Positions 27,845-36,921 are shown, numbered from the stretch's first letter. The stretch: DNA of 64,000 nucleotides from Haliscomenobacter sp040403615 (GCF_040403615.1 NZ_JBBAKG010000029.1:8422-72421), one strand, 5' to 3'. Notes: generated by a model not told the origin, from the letters alone. Numbers and translations: made by a program.

Positions 27845-27852
27845 CAAAGATA
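27845..27852 (-). promoter_or_regulatory. -7 element before the M20 amidohydrolase
   Basis: The minus strand reads TATCTTTG, a perfect TAnnTTTG. No good -33 TTTG lies at N20. It indicates a start near 27838 and a short leader before ATG 27833 or 27821. Confidence 0.5.
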
Positions 27853-27905
27853 GGACTAATGTAGCAGGATCGAAGTTTTTTTCGTATTGCCGAACGGAAT
27901 TGGCT

Positions 27906-28865
27906 TCAATCCTGTTTATCGTCTTTGCGGAGCAAAAAACCTGGCCTACCTTTCACTTCTTCGTAAATGCGCCAAATGTATTCTGCCACGATGCCCAAAC
28001 AAAACAACATCAAGCCATTGAAAAAGGCAACCAGGGTGATAATGGTGGTCCAGCCAGGAATAGCAAATCCAAAAAGATGGCTCTCTGCAAAAAAGCGGGC
28101 ATAAATCAAAAACGGGATGGCCAACAGGCACAATAGCGAAATATTAAAACCAAGGTAGGTGATCGCCCTGATGGGAAAAGAGGACGACGCAAAAAAGGTG
28201 TCCTTTGCCAGGCGAACCTTTTTCTTCCAGGTCCAGCGGGATTTTCCTGGGCGGGAAGGGCGGTCATAAGGCACAAAAACTGGATCAAACCCCAGGCGCA
28301 ATACCTCTACTACCGAAGAAGTATGAATCGGGTGAATGCTCGAATTCATAATGTCGATGATCTCGCGGTCGGCCAAAAAACCATCTGCCCCGCCAGGAGG
28401 AAAGGTTACCTCTGAAAGGGCATTCATGATTCTATAATAAGTATTGGAAAAAAGGTCGTTGAACCAGCCATCATTGCGGGAGGTTCGGTATGAAATCACC
28501 AGCTTGTGGCCTTTTTCCCACAAACGGTAGCATTCGATCATGGTTTCCAAAGGGCGTTGAAGGTCATCGGGCATAAAGGTGATGCACGCCCCTTTACAAA
28601 CCGACATGCCGGCAAAATGCACATAAGGTGAAGTGTAATTGCGGCTCATGCGGTATACGTATACCCGCGAATCTTCGGCTGCAATGGCTTTCATCAATTG
28701 CCAGGTATCGTCTTTTGATCCATCGTCGATGATCAGCAATTCAAACGGGATCTGCTCATTTTCAAGACATTGGGTCAAAGCCTCATAAGCAGGGCGCAAA
28801 CGTTTGGCACTATTGAAAGCGGGAATAAGCAAGGAAAGTAACTTTGGATTATTTTCAGTGTTCAT
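27906..28865 (-). CDS. Family 2 glycosyltransferase, DPM/GtrB-like, membrane-bound
   Basis: The 319-residue protein has an N-terminal GT-A domain: LLIPAFNSAKRLRPAY, the nucleotide-sugar DDGS at 47-50, and FMPDDLQRP as the metal-binding acidic motif. Two C-terminal membrane helices lie around 235-305. This is the layout of polyprenyl-phosphate glycosyltransferases (dolichol-phosphate mannosyltransferase, GtrB, ArnC). It probably moves a sugar onto undecaprenyl phosphate on the cytoplasmic face for later use in envelope glycans. The MFS gene lies 24 bases upstream on the same strand, so the two may be co-transcribed. Sugar and acceptor are not predictable. Confidence 0.9.
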   Translation of the reverse strand: MNTENNPKLLSLLIPAFNSAKRLRPAYEALTQCLENEQIPFELLIIDDGSKDDTWQLMKAIAAEDSRVYVYRMSRNYTSPYVHFAGMSVCKGACITFMPDDLQRPLETMIECYRLWEKGHKLVISYRTSRNDGWFNDLFSNTYYRIMNALSEVTFPPGGADGFLADREIIDIMNSSIHPIHTSSVVEVLRLGFDPVFVPYDRPSRPGKSRWTWKKKVRLAKDTFFASSSFPIRAITYLGFNISLLCLLAIPFLIYARFFAESHLFGFAIPGWTTIITLVAFFNGLMLFCLGIVAEYIWRIYEEVKGRPGFLLRKDDKQD

Positions 28866-28889
28866 GGAAACGAGATTTTAAACCAGTTC

Positions 28890-30107
28890 CTAAATTTTCA
28901 AGCCTTTCAATGCCCGAATGATAAACAACCAACTCAAAAAAGTCAGGATTGAACCCAACCAAAACGGTGCCGCAGGAAGCTGAAATGGTGCCGCTTCAGA
29001 AGTAAAATAAGCAAACAAATTGGTCATAATCAGCGGGCCAATCACCGAGGTTAGGCTCATCACACTGGTCAGCGCGCCCCGCAATTCGCCTTGTTCATTC
29101 ATCGGAACCTGATTGGACATGATCCCTTGAAGTGCGGGCATGGCAATCCCACCAAGTGAGGCAATTACCGTTATGGCAAACATCATCCAGCCTTGGTTGG
29201 CCAGGGCAAACAACAAATAGCCAATGGCATATAGAATTAAACCCAATGAAATGGATCGAAAGTTACCCAGTTTGGGGATAACTGCTCTGGTGAGGCCGCC
29301 TTGTACTACGGCAGCCATTACGCCTACAAAACCTAGCGACAGGCCAATCATTTTTTCATTCCAACCAAATTTACTTATACAATAATAAGTCCAGGTGCTT
29401 TGGGTAGCAAAACCTGCAATCATGATGAGTATGTTGGGAAAAACCAGTCCAAGCACAATGGGGTAGCGCCGCAAATTCAAAAGTGAATTGATGGGATTGG
29501 AACGCGACCAATCAAACTTGCGGCGATTTTCTGGTTTCAGTGATTCTGGCAATATGAAATAGCCGTACAACCAGTTAAGCAAAGAAAGCGCTGCCGATAC
29601 AAAGAATGGAACCCTGGATCCGTACGTCCCAAGAAATCCTCCCAAGACTGGCCCCAAAATAAATCCCAACCCAAATGCAGCGCCAATCAGGCCAAAATTT
29701 TGGGCCCGTTTTTCAGGTGCACTTACATCGGCAATGTAGGCTCCAGCGGTGGTGAAACTGGCACCAGTGATGCCTGCAATGATCCGCCCCACAAAGAGCC
29801 ACGTCAAGGTTGGTGCAAAACCCATAACGATGTAATCGATCCCAAACCCAAACAAAGAAAACAGCAAAACCGGCCTCCGACCATACTGATCACTCAATCC
29901 ACCTAGAATGGGCGAAAAAACAAACTGCATGGCAGCATACGCAAAAATCATCCAGCCTCCGTAACGTGCAGCAGAACTGAGTCCTTCGCCGCTGAGTTCC
30001 ATGATCAATTTGGGAATAACCGGAATAATGATTCCCAAACCGATTACATCAATCAACATCGTGATGAAAATGAAAATCAGGGCAGAATCTTGTCGTTTTG
30101 CGCTCAT
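28890..30107 (-). CDS. MFS transporter of the Tet(A)-like DHA1 group
   Basis: The 405-residue inner-membrane protein has about 12 transmembrane helices. The first helix reads FIFITMLIDVIGLGIIIPV, motif A is GGLSDQYGRRPVLL, and GAYIADVSAPEKRA and LGFILGPVLGG (motif C) follow. This is the TCR/Tet family pattern of drug-proton antiporters. The substrate may be a drug or a metabolite; tetracycline resistance should not be assumed. The start at 30107 (MSAKRQDSALIF) is preferred over the ATG at 30140, which adds only an atypical polar stretch. It is divergent from the iorAB genes. Confidence 0.88.
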   Translation of the reverse strand: MSAKRQDSALIFIFITMLIDVIGLGIIIPVIPKLIMELSGEGLSSAARYGGWMIFAYAAMQFVFSPILGGLSDQYGRRPVLLFSLFGFGIDYIVMGFAPTLTWLFVGRIIAGITGASFTTAGAYIADVSAPEKRAQNFGLIGAAFGLGFILGPVLGGFLGTYGSRVPFFVSAALSLLNWLYGYFILPESLKPENRRKFDWSRSNPINSLLNLRRYPIVLGLVFPNILIMIAGFATQSTWTYYCISKFGWNEKMIGLSLGFVGVMAAVVQGGLTRAVIPKLGNFRSISLGLILYAIGYLLFALANQGWMMFAITVIASLGGIAMPALQGIMSNQVPMNEQGELRGALTSVMSLTSVIGPLIMTNLFAYFTSEAAPFQLPAAPFWLGSILTFLSWLFIIRALKGLKI

Positions 30108-30222
30108 TTCGTTTTGTTGCAGATTATGAAAAAGTATCATTTAGGTTATCGGCAGTAAAACTATAACAAAACCGTATTATTTTTACTCGGTATTTATTTT
30201 GAAATACCAAACACCCGCAGAC

Positions 30223-30687
30223 ATGAAAATAGAATTCACCCTTAACGGTTCCCCCCAATCGGTAGATGTACCTGAAAATATGCCCTTGCTGTGGGTAGTC
30301 CGGGACGTATTGAACCTGAAAGGAACCAAATTTGGTTGCGGCAAAGCCATGTGTGGTGCTTGTACCTTACACATCGATGGCGATGCCGTGCGCTCTTGCT
30401 CTTATTCCGCTCAAAACGCCCAAGGGAAAAACATCACCACCATTGAAGGACTTGCTCCAGAGGGCAGTCTGCATCCAGTGCAACAAGCCTGGATTGATGA
30501 AGTAGTACCGCAGTGTGGGTATTGCCAGCCAGGTTTTATGATGGCTGTTGCCAACTTGCTGGACAAAATCCCGAATCCAAGTGACGAAGACATCGACGAC
30601 AACATCACCAATCTGTGCCGTTGTGGTACTTATTACCGCATGCGCAAAGCCATTCATCGGGCTGTCGCTTTGAAAAACAACCTTTAA
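30223..30687 (+). CDS. iorA: (2Fe-2S) subunit of an isoquinoline 1-oxidoreductase-type hydroxylase
   Basis: The 154-residue electron-transfer subunit has two [2Fe-2S] clusters. The plant-ferredoxin-type cluster uses C39, C44, C47 (FGCGKAMCGAC) and C59. The helical second cluster uses C98, C101 (PQCGYCQPG), C132 and C134 (LCRCGTYYRM). It passes electrons from the molybdenum centre of the next gene to an acceptor. Start 30223 (MKIEFTLNG) is preferred; the TTG at 30199 adds a non-conserved octapeptide. The large subunit follows after 13 bases, a normal two-gene IorAB arrangement without an FAD subunit. Confidence 0.93.
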   Translation: MKIEFTLNGSPQSVDVPENMPLLWVVRDVLNLKGTKFGCGKAMCGACTLHIDGDAVRSCSYSAQNAQGKNITTIEGLAPEGSLHPVQQAWIDEVVPQCGYCQPGFMMAVANLLDKIPNPSDEDIDDNITNLCRCGTYYRMRKAIHRAVALKNNL

Positions 30688-30700
30688 ACCGCATCCAACC

Positions 30701-32872
30701 ATGGCAAAGAAAACATTCAATCGTCGTAAGTTCATCATCCGTTCTGGAGTTGGTTTAGGGGTACTTTTTGGCGTAGGTTTGCTTGGACGTGGGCCGCTGA
30801 GAAGAATGCTGGCTCAAACAGTCGAAGAAGCCATTCTGCCTTTTGACAATAAGTTTGATGCTTACATCTGGTTTGAAATCAAGCCAGACAATCAAATAAT
30901 TTTACGCTCGCCCAAGGTCGAAATGGGTCAAGGAATTTTTACGGCATTGGCGCAAATTGCTGCTGAGGAATTAGAAGTAGACTGGGAAAAAATTACTGTT
31001 GTACATGCAAGTACAGCTCAAGGCCCTATTGACTTTGTTTCTACTGGTGGTAGCTTATCTGTATCAGGTCTTTACGAACCCTTGCGTGCCCTGGCAGCCA
31101 CCATGCGTGAGATGCTGAAGGTCAACGCAGCTGAATTGATGGGGGTTTCCGTAAATGCGCTTTCGGCAAAAAATGGCGAAATTGCGGGGGGAGGCAAAAC
31201 TATGACTTATGGAGAAGTTGCTGAAAAAGCCAGCAACTGGGACTTCAAAATTGACCCACCAACCCTGAAATCGAAAAGCCAGTTTAAGTTTATAGGCAAA
31301 GCATTGCCTAGGATTGACCTGGTCGCCAAAGTAAAAGGAGAGCCAATCTTTGGCATCGACGGTTCTTTCCCGGATATGCTTTATGGCTCGGTGCTGCGTC
31401 CTCCTGTAGTGGGAGCAAAATTCATCAGTGCCACGCCTGGAAAGGCCGCACAGATGCCCGGAGTGATCAAAGTAGTTATTGAAAAGGATTTTATCGGCGT
31501 GGTGGCCGAATCCCGAGTTCAGGCCGAAGATGCCAAACACCAAGTGGACGTCAAATGGCAGATGCCAGAAAAATTGCTTCAACAGGCCGATGTGGATGCG
31601 TTGATCAAAGTAGGCGCTGGCAATGACGTGGTCATTCAAACCGAAGGAAGTGTAGCATTAACGGGTGAAAACGTTTTTACCAGAGAATACTTCACTCCAA
31701 TGGGGGCACACGCGCATATTGAACCCAACGGTGCTTCGGCGCATTACCAAAATGGCAAAGCTACCGTAAAACTCAGTACTCAAGTGGCCAACCTCACCCG
31801 CAAAGAAGTTGCCAAAGCCCTGAACATTAAGGAAGAAGACGTGGATGTACAGCCCCAATACCTGGGTGGAGGATTTGGTCGCCGCTTGGAAACCCCTCAT
31901 GCCGTTGAGGCAGCACTTCTATCCAAAGCAGTTGGCAAACCCGTTCATGTGTTTTTTGAACGGACCGAAGAGTTTCAAAATGGCATTTTGCGCCCACCTT
32001 CACACAACGTACTCAAGGCTAAATTGAACAAAGACGGCAATATCGAATCCATCGAACACCATACCGCCAGTAGCGATGTGGCTTTTGATAGTTCACTTCT
32101 GTCTGTTTTTTTACCGATGAGCAATGATGTAGCCAAAGCGGTGGTAGGTGCCGACTTTGGTGCCTGGCGAGGCGGAATGATCCAATACAAGGCGATTCCC
32201 AATTACAAAACGGTGGCCTGGCATGCTGAGCTTCCTTTCAAAACCAGTTGGTGGCGTGGACTGGGGCTTTTGTCCAACACTTTTGCCATCGAATCCTTTA
32301 TGGATGAACTGGCCCACGAAGCCAAGCAAGATCCGTTGGCGTTTCGCCTAAAACACCTCGCCGACAACGAAAAGGGTAAATTGTTGAAAAGTGTGCTGAA
32401 AGCCGCTGCAAAACAAGCCGAATGGGACAAACCTCTTCCTGCTGGAAAAGCGCGTGGGATTGCCTGTTCTATCGATGTTGGCACTCCAGTTGCCCAAATC
32501 GCTGAGGTAGAAATCAAAGATGGAAAAATCAAGGTCAACAAGGTGATATGTGCCATCGATCCCGGACTGATCATCAACCCCGACGGGGTTAAAGCCCAAA
32601 CTGAAGGAGCCATCATCATGGGCCTGAGCGCCAGCATGTTTGAAGAGATTACCATCAAAGATGGCAAAATGCAACCCAATACCTTTGGTTTTTATCAAAT
32701 GGCCTTCATCCGGGATGCCCCTGATATTGAAGTGGTATTGCTATCCAGTGGTGAAAATCCTCGCGGAATGGGCGAACCGCCCATCGGCCCCATCGGAGCA
32801 GCAATTGCCAATGCAGTGTTTCAATTGACTGGCAAAAGATTGAATCGCATTCCTTTGAAACTGGAGGAGTAA
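30701..32872 (+). CDS. iorB: Molybdopterin-binding subunit, isoquinoline 1-oxidoreductase type
   Basis: The 723-residue catalytic subunit belongs to the xanthine oxidase superfamily. The N terminus carries a twin-arginine signal (FNRRKFIIRSGVG, then a hydrophobic run to about 38), so the folded holoenzyme with IorA is probably exported to the periplasm. Conserved parts are SPKVEMGQGIFTALAQIAAEE, FTREYFTPMGAHAHIEPNGA, YLGGGFGRRLETPH, TSWWRGLG, and the C-terminal GMGEPPIGPIGAAIANA. The last carries the catalytic glutamate. Such enzymes hydroxylate aldehydes or N-heterocycles with water. The usual cytochrome c acceptor and the cofactor-maturation gene (XdhC type) are not next to it. Substrate unknown. 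Confidence 0.92.
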   Translation: MAKKTFNRRKFIIRSGVGLGVLFGVGLLGRGPLRRMLAQTVEEAILPFDNKFDAYIWFEIKPDNQIILRSPKVEMGQGIFTALAQIAAEELEVDWEKITVVHASTAQGPIDFVSTGGSLSVSGLYEPLRALAATMREMLKVNAAELMGVSVNALSAKNGEIAGGGKTMTYGEVAEKASNWDFKIDPPTLKSKSQFKFIGKALPRIDLVAKVKGEPIFGIDGSFPDMLYGSVLRPPVVGAKFISATPGKAAQMPGVIKVVIEKDFIGVVAESRVQAEDAKHQVDVKWQMPEKLLQQADVDALIKVGAGNDVVIQTEGSVALTGENVFTREYFTPMGAHAHIEPNGASAHYQNGKATVKLSTQVANLTRKEVAKALNIKEEDVDVQPQYLGGGFGRRLETPHAVEAALLSKAVGKPVHVFFERTEEFQNGILRPPSHNVLKAKLNKDGNIESIEHHTASSDVAFDSSLLSVFLPMSNDVAKAVVGADFGAWRGGMIQYKAIPNYKTVAWHAELPFKTSWWRGLGLLSNTFAIESFMDELAHEAKQDPLAFRLKHLADNEKGKLLKSVLKAAAKQAEWDKPLPAGKARGIACSIDVGTPVAQIAEVEIKDGKIKVNKVICAIDPGLIINPDGVKAQTEGAIIMGLSASMFEEITIKDGKMQPNTFGFYQMAFIRDAPDIEVVLLSSGENPRGMGEPPIGPIGAAIANAVFQLTGKRLNRIPLKLEE

Positions 32873-32897
32873 AGGTGATTTTACGACAAGACTATAA

Positions 32898-32943
32898 AAA
32901 AGCAAAGGGTAAAGCCTCGCATGAAACTTTACTCTTTGCTTTT
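32898..32943. terminator. Bidirectional intrinsic terminator
   Basis: A 17-base stem (32898-32914 with 32927-32943, one G-T pair) has a 12-base loop and lies between the convergent stops of iorB (32872) and sucD (32959). A-run and T-run flanks serve both directions. Confidence 0.9.
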
Positions 32944-32958
32944 CTATACAGGTAGTAA

Positions 32959-33831
32959 CTATTTACCCAATGCCTTCAGTACGGTATGTCCCAATTCTGC
33001 TGGAGACTTCACCACGTGGATACCGCACTCTTCCATGATTTTCATTTTGGCTTCTGCTGTATCTTCAGCCCCACCGATGATCGCACCGGCGTGACCCATT
33101 TTACGGCCTTTAGGCGCAGTTTGACCCGCGATGAAACCGATCACAGGCTTGGTACCGTGCGCTTTCACGTAGTACGCTGCTTCTGCTTCCATGCCGCCGC
33201 CGATTTCACCAATCATGATGATGGCTTCGGTTTCAGGATCGTTCATCAACAATTCAACCGCTTCTTTGGTAGAAGTACCTACGATGGGGTCTCCACCGAT
33301 ACCGATGCAAGTAGACTGACCCAAGCCAGCTTTGGTCACTTGATCCACGGCTTCGTAAGTCAAAGTACCAGAGCGAGAAACGATGCCGATGGTACCTTTG
33401 CGGTGAATGAAGCCGGGCATGATGCCACACTTCGCTTCGTCAGGAGTGATTACGCCTGGACAGTTAGGGCCGATCAGGCGACTATCGCTGTTGTCGACAT
33501 AAGCTTTTACTTTCACCATATCCTGTACCGGAATACCTTCCGTAATACAGATGATGACTTTGATGCCGGCATCAGCAGCTTCCATGATGGCATCAGCAGC
33601 AAATGGAGGCGGTACAAAAATCACCGATACATCTGCTCCACCCAGTTTTACGGCTTGCTCAACCGTATCCCAAACTGGTTTATCCAAATGGGTCGTTCCT
33701 CCCTTGCCCGGAGTAACCCCACCAATCAAGTTTGTTTTGTACTCCAACATCTGGGTACCATGGAAAGTACCTTCCTTGCCAGTGAATCCCTGTATAATGA
33801 TTCGGGAATCTTTGTTAACGAGAACCGCCAT
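32959..33831 (-). CDS. sucD: Succinate--CoA ligase subunit alpha
   Basis: This TCA-cycle enzyme makes ATP or GTP from succinyl-CoA. The 290-residue subunit has the CoA-binding Rossmann domain (IIIQGFTGKEGTFH), VIICITEGIPVQDM, LIGPNCPGVITP, SRSGTLTYE, CIGIGGDPIVG and the phosphorylated histidine H247 in KMGHAGAIIGG. The beta subunit (sucC) is not in this window. In this phylum the two are often separated. It is the last gene of the minus-strand cluster; a 20-base-arm palindrome separates it from divIC. Confidence 0.97.
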   Translation of the reverse strand: MAVLVNKDSRIIIQGFTGKEGTFHGTQMLEYKTNLIGGVTPGKGGTTHLDKPVWDTVEQAVKLGGADVSVIFVPPPFAADAIMEAADAGIKVIICITEGIPVQDMVKVKAYVDNSDSRLIGPNCPGVITPDEAKCGIMPGFIHRKGTIGIVSRSGTLTYEAVDQVTKAGLGQSTCIGIGGDPIVGTSTKEAVELLMNDPETEAIIMIGEIGGGMEAEAAYYVKAHGTKPVIGFIAGQTAPKGRKMGHAGAIIGGAEDTAEAKMKIMEECGIHVVKSPAELGHTVLKALGK

Positions 33832-33858
33832 TTTTTATTCAATTTTTAGGGTTTCAGC

Positions 33859-33924
33859 TTTTAGGGTTACTCGCCACCAGGCGCCTCGACTTCGCTTGGC
33901 GACCGGTGGCGAGTAACCCTAAAA
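33859..33924. repeat. Inverted repeat with 20-bp perfect arms, divIC-sucD spacer
   Basis: The arm at 33859-33878 (TTTTAGGGTTACTCGCCACC) is exactly complementary to 33905-33924. The 26-base loop contains GACTTCGCTTGGC. It starts 8 bases after the divIC stop and is followed by AACTTAAAACTT, which also appears in the rpsS-rplV spacer. It does not look like a terminator because the T-run is short. Confidence 0.8.
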
Positions 33925-33932
33925 CTTAAAAC

Positions 33933-34241
33933 TTATTTTTCTTCTTCAATAATAAACACATCCTCCCCTTCCTTTTTCATGTAGTACTTTTCCCGGGCAA
34001 ACTGTTCGCCATTTCTTTGCAGGTTTTTGCGCTCGCGCTTGGCCTCCTGAATTTTTTTGGCGTAGTAAGCCTTGTCCTGCTCCAACTTGTCTTTTGTCTT
34101 TTGCAATCTCCATTGGGTGATCACATCGTGCTTGTCGATGAAAATCATCCAGAAAAAGAAAACCGTCAACAACAGAATGTACCGATTCCGAAACGGTGCC
34201 GGAATCAGGTTGACAAAAGGTTGGATTGGATTCGTACTCAT
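33933..34241 (-). CDS. Septum formation initiator (DivIC/FtsB family)
   Basis: The 102-residue bitopic protein has a short cytoplasmic N terminus, one transmembrane helix (about 22-38, ILLLTVFFFWMIFI) and a periplasmic leucine/lysine-rich coiled coil (about 40-85). It ends in a short acidic tail. This is the DivIC/FtsB layout. FtsB-like proteins bridge FtsQ and FtsL in the divisome and help switch on septal peptidoglycan synthesis. Its position directly after eno matches the eno-ftsB pairing seen in many bacteria, which supports the call. Confidence 0.9.
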   Translation of the reverse strand: MSTNPIQPFVNLIPAPFRNRYILLLTVFFFWMIFIDKHDVITQWRLQKTKDKLEQDKAYYAKKIQEAKRERKNLQRNGEQFAREKYYMKKEGEDVFIIEEEK

Positions 34242-34272
34242 GAATTTTCAGATTTTTTCGGAATACCCGTCG

Positions 34273-34344
34273 GGGCGGCCCTATGTGGCCGCCCGGTAGG
34301 GGCAACCACGTAGGGAGGGCAAACCACGTAGGGTTTCCCCTACC
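34273..34344. repeat. Nested palindromes overlapping the eno stop codon
   Basis: The first palindrome is GGGCGGCC (34273-34280), six bases, then GGCCGCCC (34287-34294). The second is an outer stem GGTAGGGG (34295-34302) with CCCCTACC (34337-34344), enclosing two ACCACGTAGGG copies. The right arm contains the eno stop codon (34340-34342). The same ACCACGTAGGG core occurs at 45077-45087. Confidence 0.8.
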
Positions 34345-35629
34345 GCCAACGGAAAATGCTTGCTCCAGGATAAACCGCTGCTTCAGCCAGTTCTTCTTCG
34401 ATGCGCAGCAACTGGTTGTATTTAGCGACCCGATCAGAACGAGACAAAGAGCCTGTTTTGATTTGTCCTGTATTCAATGCAACGGCTAAATCGGCGATGG
34501 TAGTATCTTCAGTTTCGCCAGAACGGTGGCTCATTACCGAAGTATACGCATTGCGGGTAGCCAAATCGACAGCCTGAATGGTTTCAGTCAAAGTACCGAT
34601 CTGGTTGACCTTGATCAAAATAGAGTTGGCTGCATTTCTGTCAATACCTTGGCGTAGGCGCTTGGTGTTGGTTACAAAGAAATCGTCACCTACAATTTGC
34701 AGGCGATTGCCCAACACCTTGGTCATTTCTGCCCAGGTATCCCAATCGTCTTCTGCCAAACCATCTTCGATCGATACGATCGGGTATTTGTCTACCCAGC
34801 CTTTCCAGTAGCTGATCATTTCTGATGAAGTCAGTTTGTCGCCACTGGATTTGTGGAAGTGGTATACTTTTTCTTCTTCGTTGTAAAACTCAGATGCAGC
34901 AGCGTCCATAGCGATGAAGATGTCTTCACCTGGGCGGTAGCCCGCCACTTCAATCGCTTTCAACACGATTTCGATGGCTTCTTCGTTGGATTTGATGTTG
35001 GGGGCAAAACCGCCTTCATCACCTACGTTGGTAGAATAACCGCTTTTCTTCAATACGTTTTTGAGGTGGTGGAAAACCTCAGCTCCCCAGCGCAGTGCCT
35101 CAGAAAAAGTAGGTGCGCCAATTGGCATGATCATGAATTCCTGGAAATCGATGCTGTTGTCTGCGTGAGAACCACCGTTGAGGATGTTCATCATCGGAAC
35201 AGGCAGGGTAACTGCATTTACACCACCTACGTAGCGGTACAAGGGCTGTCCGCTGGCTTCAGCTGCTGCTTTGGCCACGGCCAAAGAAACACCCAGAATG
35301 GCGTTGGCACCCAGTTTGCCTTTATTTTCGGTACCATCCAGCTCGATGAGCAGCTTGTCGATGTATACTTGCTCAGTGGCATCCAGACCGATCAGTTCAT
35401 CTGCAATCTCTTCGATTATATTGCTGACTGCTTTGGTTACGCCTTTGCCGAGGTACTGGCTTTTGTCATTGTCACGGAGCTCCACAGCTTCATGCTTACC
35501 AGTAGAAGCGCCAGAAGGAACGGCGGCACGGCCAAAGTAGCCGTCTTCAGTGGTTACTTCTACTTCTACAGTTGGGTTGCCGCGGGAATCCAGGATTTGC
35601 CGGGCGTGAACATCAACAATGGTACTCAT
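34340..35629 (-). CDS. eno: Enolase
   Basis: This glycolytic enzyme converts 2-phosphoglycerate to phosphoenolpyruvate. The 429-residue protein has the full set of motifs: ARQILDSRGNPTVEVEV, AVPSGASTGKHEA, GAEVFHHLKNVLKK with GDEGGFAP, the metal ligand region SIEDGLAEDDW, VGDDFFVTN, ILIKVNQIGTLTET with the catalytic lysine, and SHRSGETEDTTIADLAV. Its stop codon lies within a palindrome shared with the divIC spacer. In this phylum eno commonly follows the rplQ-carA block, as here. Confidence 0.98.
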   Translation of the reverse strand: MSTIVDVHARQILDSRGNPTVEVEVTTEDGYFGRAAVPSGASTGKHEAVELRDNDKSQYLGKGVTKAVSNIIEEIADELIGLDATEQVYIDKLLIELDGTENKGKLGANAILGVSLAVAKAAAEASGQPLYRYVGGVNAVTLPVPMMNILNGGSHADNSIDFQEFMIMPIGAPTFSEALRWGAEVFHHLKNVLKKSGYSTNVGDEGGFAPNIKSNEEAIEIVLKAIEVAGYRPGEDIFIAMDAAASEFYNEEEKVYHFHKSSGDKLTSSEMISYWKGWVDKYPIVSIEDGLAEDDWDTWAEMTKVLGNRLQIVGDDFFVTNTKRLRQGIDRNAANSILIKVNQIGTLTETIQAVDLATRNAYTSVMSHRSGETEDTTIADLAVALNTGQIKTGSLSRSDRVAKYNQLLRIEEELAEAAVYPGASIFRWR

Positions 35630-35683
35630 AAGTCGTTGTGTTGTTTGGTGAAAAAGGTGCGCCGAATCCCTCCGGCCAGTGGT

Positions 35684-36796
35684 TTATTGCATCATTTTGA
35701 CGAAATCGTCAAAGAGATATCGAGCATCGTGTGGTCCAGGAGCTGCCTCCGGATGGTACTGTACGGAGAAGGCTTTTTTGTCCTTCACCCGAATGCCCTC
35801 AATGGTATCGTCATTGAGGTTCACGTGGGTAATTTCTACCCGTTCGTTGGCCGTAATGGCCTTGGGATCTACCGCAAAACCGTGGTTTTGGCTGGTGATC
35901 TCACAATGCCCTGTCAGCAGGTTCTTGACCGGGTGGTTGATGCCCCGGTGGCCGTTGAACATCTTGTAGGTCGGAATGTCCAGCGCCAGTGCCAGCAATT
36001 GATGCCCCAAACAAATGCCGAAGATCGGCTTGTCTTGCTGGAGAATCTCTTTGGCGGTACTGATCGCATAATCCATCGCTGCCGGATCGCCAGGGCCATT
36101 TGAAAAGAAAAAGCCGTCTGGATTGAACTCCTGCAACTCAGGCAAACGGGTTTTGGCCGGAAATACTTTGAGGTAACAACCGCGTTGGGCCATGCATTCC
36201 AGGATGTTTCGCTTGGTACCAAAATCAAGTACTGCCACCCTGTACTGCGCATTGGGGTCGCCAATGAGGTAGGCCTCAGTGGTGCTTACTTTGGAGGCCA
36301 GCTCCAAACCGTCCATTGAAGGTACTTGAGCCAGCTGCTTTTTCAATGCTGCAATATCCAAAATTTCGGATGAAATAATGGCATTCATCGCACCTTTGTG
36401 GCGAATGTGGCGCACAATTGCACGGGTATCGACATCAGAGATGCCTACCAGCGATTCATGCTCAAAATAATCCTGGATATCGTCGTCGGCTTGCTGGCGA
36501 GAATACTGCGTGGTGAAGTTTTTGCAGATGAGTCCGGCAATTTTGATGCTGCCCGATTCCACTTCACTGTTTTTGGTGCCATAGTTCCCGATGTGGGCGT
36601 TGGTGGTCACCAACAATTGGCCATAGTAAGAAGGATCCGTAAAAATTTCCTGGTATCCGGTCATCCCGGTATTGAAACATATTTCTCCGGTGGTGGTTCC
36701 AATTTTTCCGGCAGCTTTGCCGTGGTAAACTGTCCCATCTTCCAGTAACAAGATTGCAGGGGTATAATTGGGTTCCTTGCTGTACTTATCTTCCAT
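35684..36796 (-). CDS. carA: Carbamoyl-phosphate synthase small subunit
   Basis: CarA is the glutaminase subunit feeding ammonia to CarB for arginine and pyrimidine synthesis. The 370-residue protein has the N-terminal CPSase domain (LLLEDGTVYHGKA, GEICFNTGMTGYQEI) and a class I amidotransferase domain. The nucleophile is C262 in FGICLGHQLL, with HGINHP-type and QYHPEA motifs completing the triad. carB is not in the window. A minus-strand -7 box (TAATTTTG, 36813-36820) lies 16 bases upstream of the ATG, so carA can be transcribed independently of the ribosomal genes. Confidence 0.97.
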   Translation of the reverse strand: MEDKYSKEPNYTPAILLLEDGTVYHGKAAGKIGTTTGEICFNTGMTGYQEIFTDPSYYGQLLVTTNAHIGNYGTKNSEVESGSIKIAGLICKNFTTQYSRQQADDDIQDYFEHESLVGISDVDTRAIVRHIRHKGAMNAIISSEILDIAALKKQLAQVPSMDGLELASKVSTTEAYLIGDPNAQYRVAVLDFGTKRNILECMAQRGCYLKVFPAKTRLPELQEFNPDGFFFSNGPGDPAAMDYAISTAKEILQQDKPIFGICLGHQLLALALDIPTYKMFNGHRGINHPVKNLLTGHCEITSQNHGFAVDPKAITANERVEITHVNLNDDTIEGIRVKDKKAFSVQYHPEAAPGPHDARYLFDDFVKMMQ

Positions 36797-36812
36797 CTCA
36801 TCAATTTGGCTG

Positions 36813-36820
36813 CAAAATTA
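36813..36820 (-). promoter_or_regulatory. -7 element before carA
   Basis: The minus strand reads TAATTTTG, matching TAnnTTTG, and predicts a start near 36806 with a 10-base leader. The -33 position is poor (TTCC). It follows the rplQ terminator, which fits a new transcription unit. Confidence 0.45.
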
Positions 36821-36921
36821 GTGATTGATTGGGAAAGATTGGAAGGAAATGTGCAGATTGGTGAATTTTTTCTGTAGGACTAAAAAATGGCTATCGAATA
36901 GGATCTCATTTCTTCATACAA

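Noticed and set aside
34853..36103. 416-residue plus-strand frame
   Set aside because: It lies antisense to eno and carA, whose products match conserved families over their full length; its translation has no recognisable domain.
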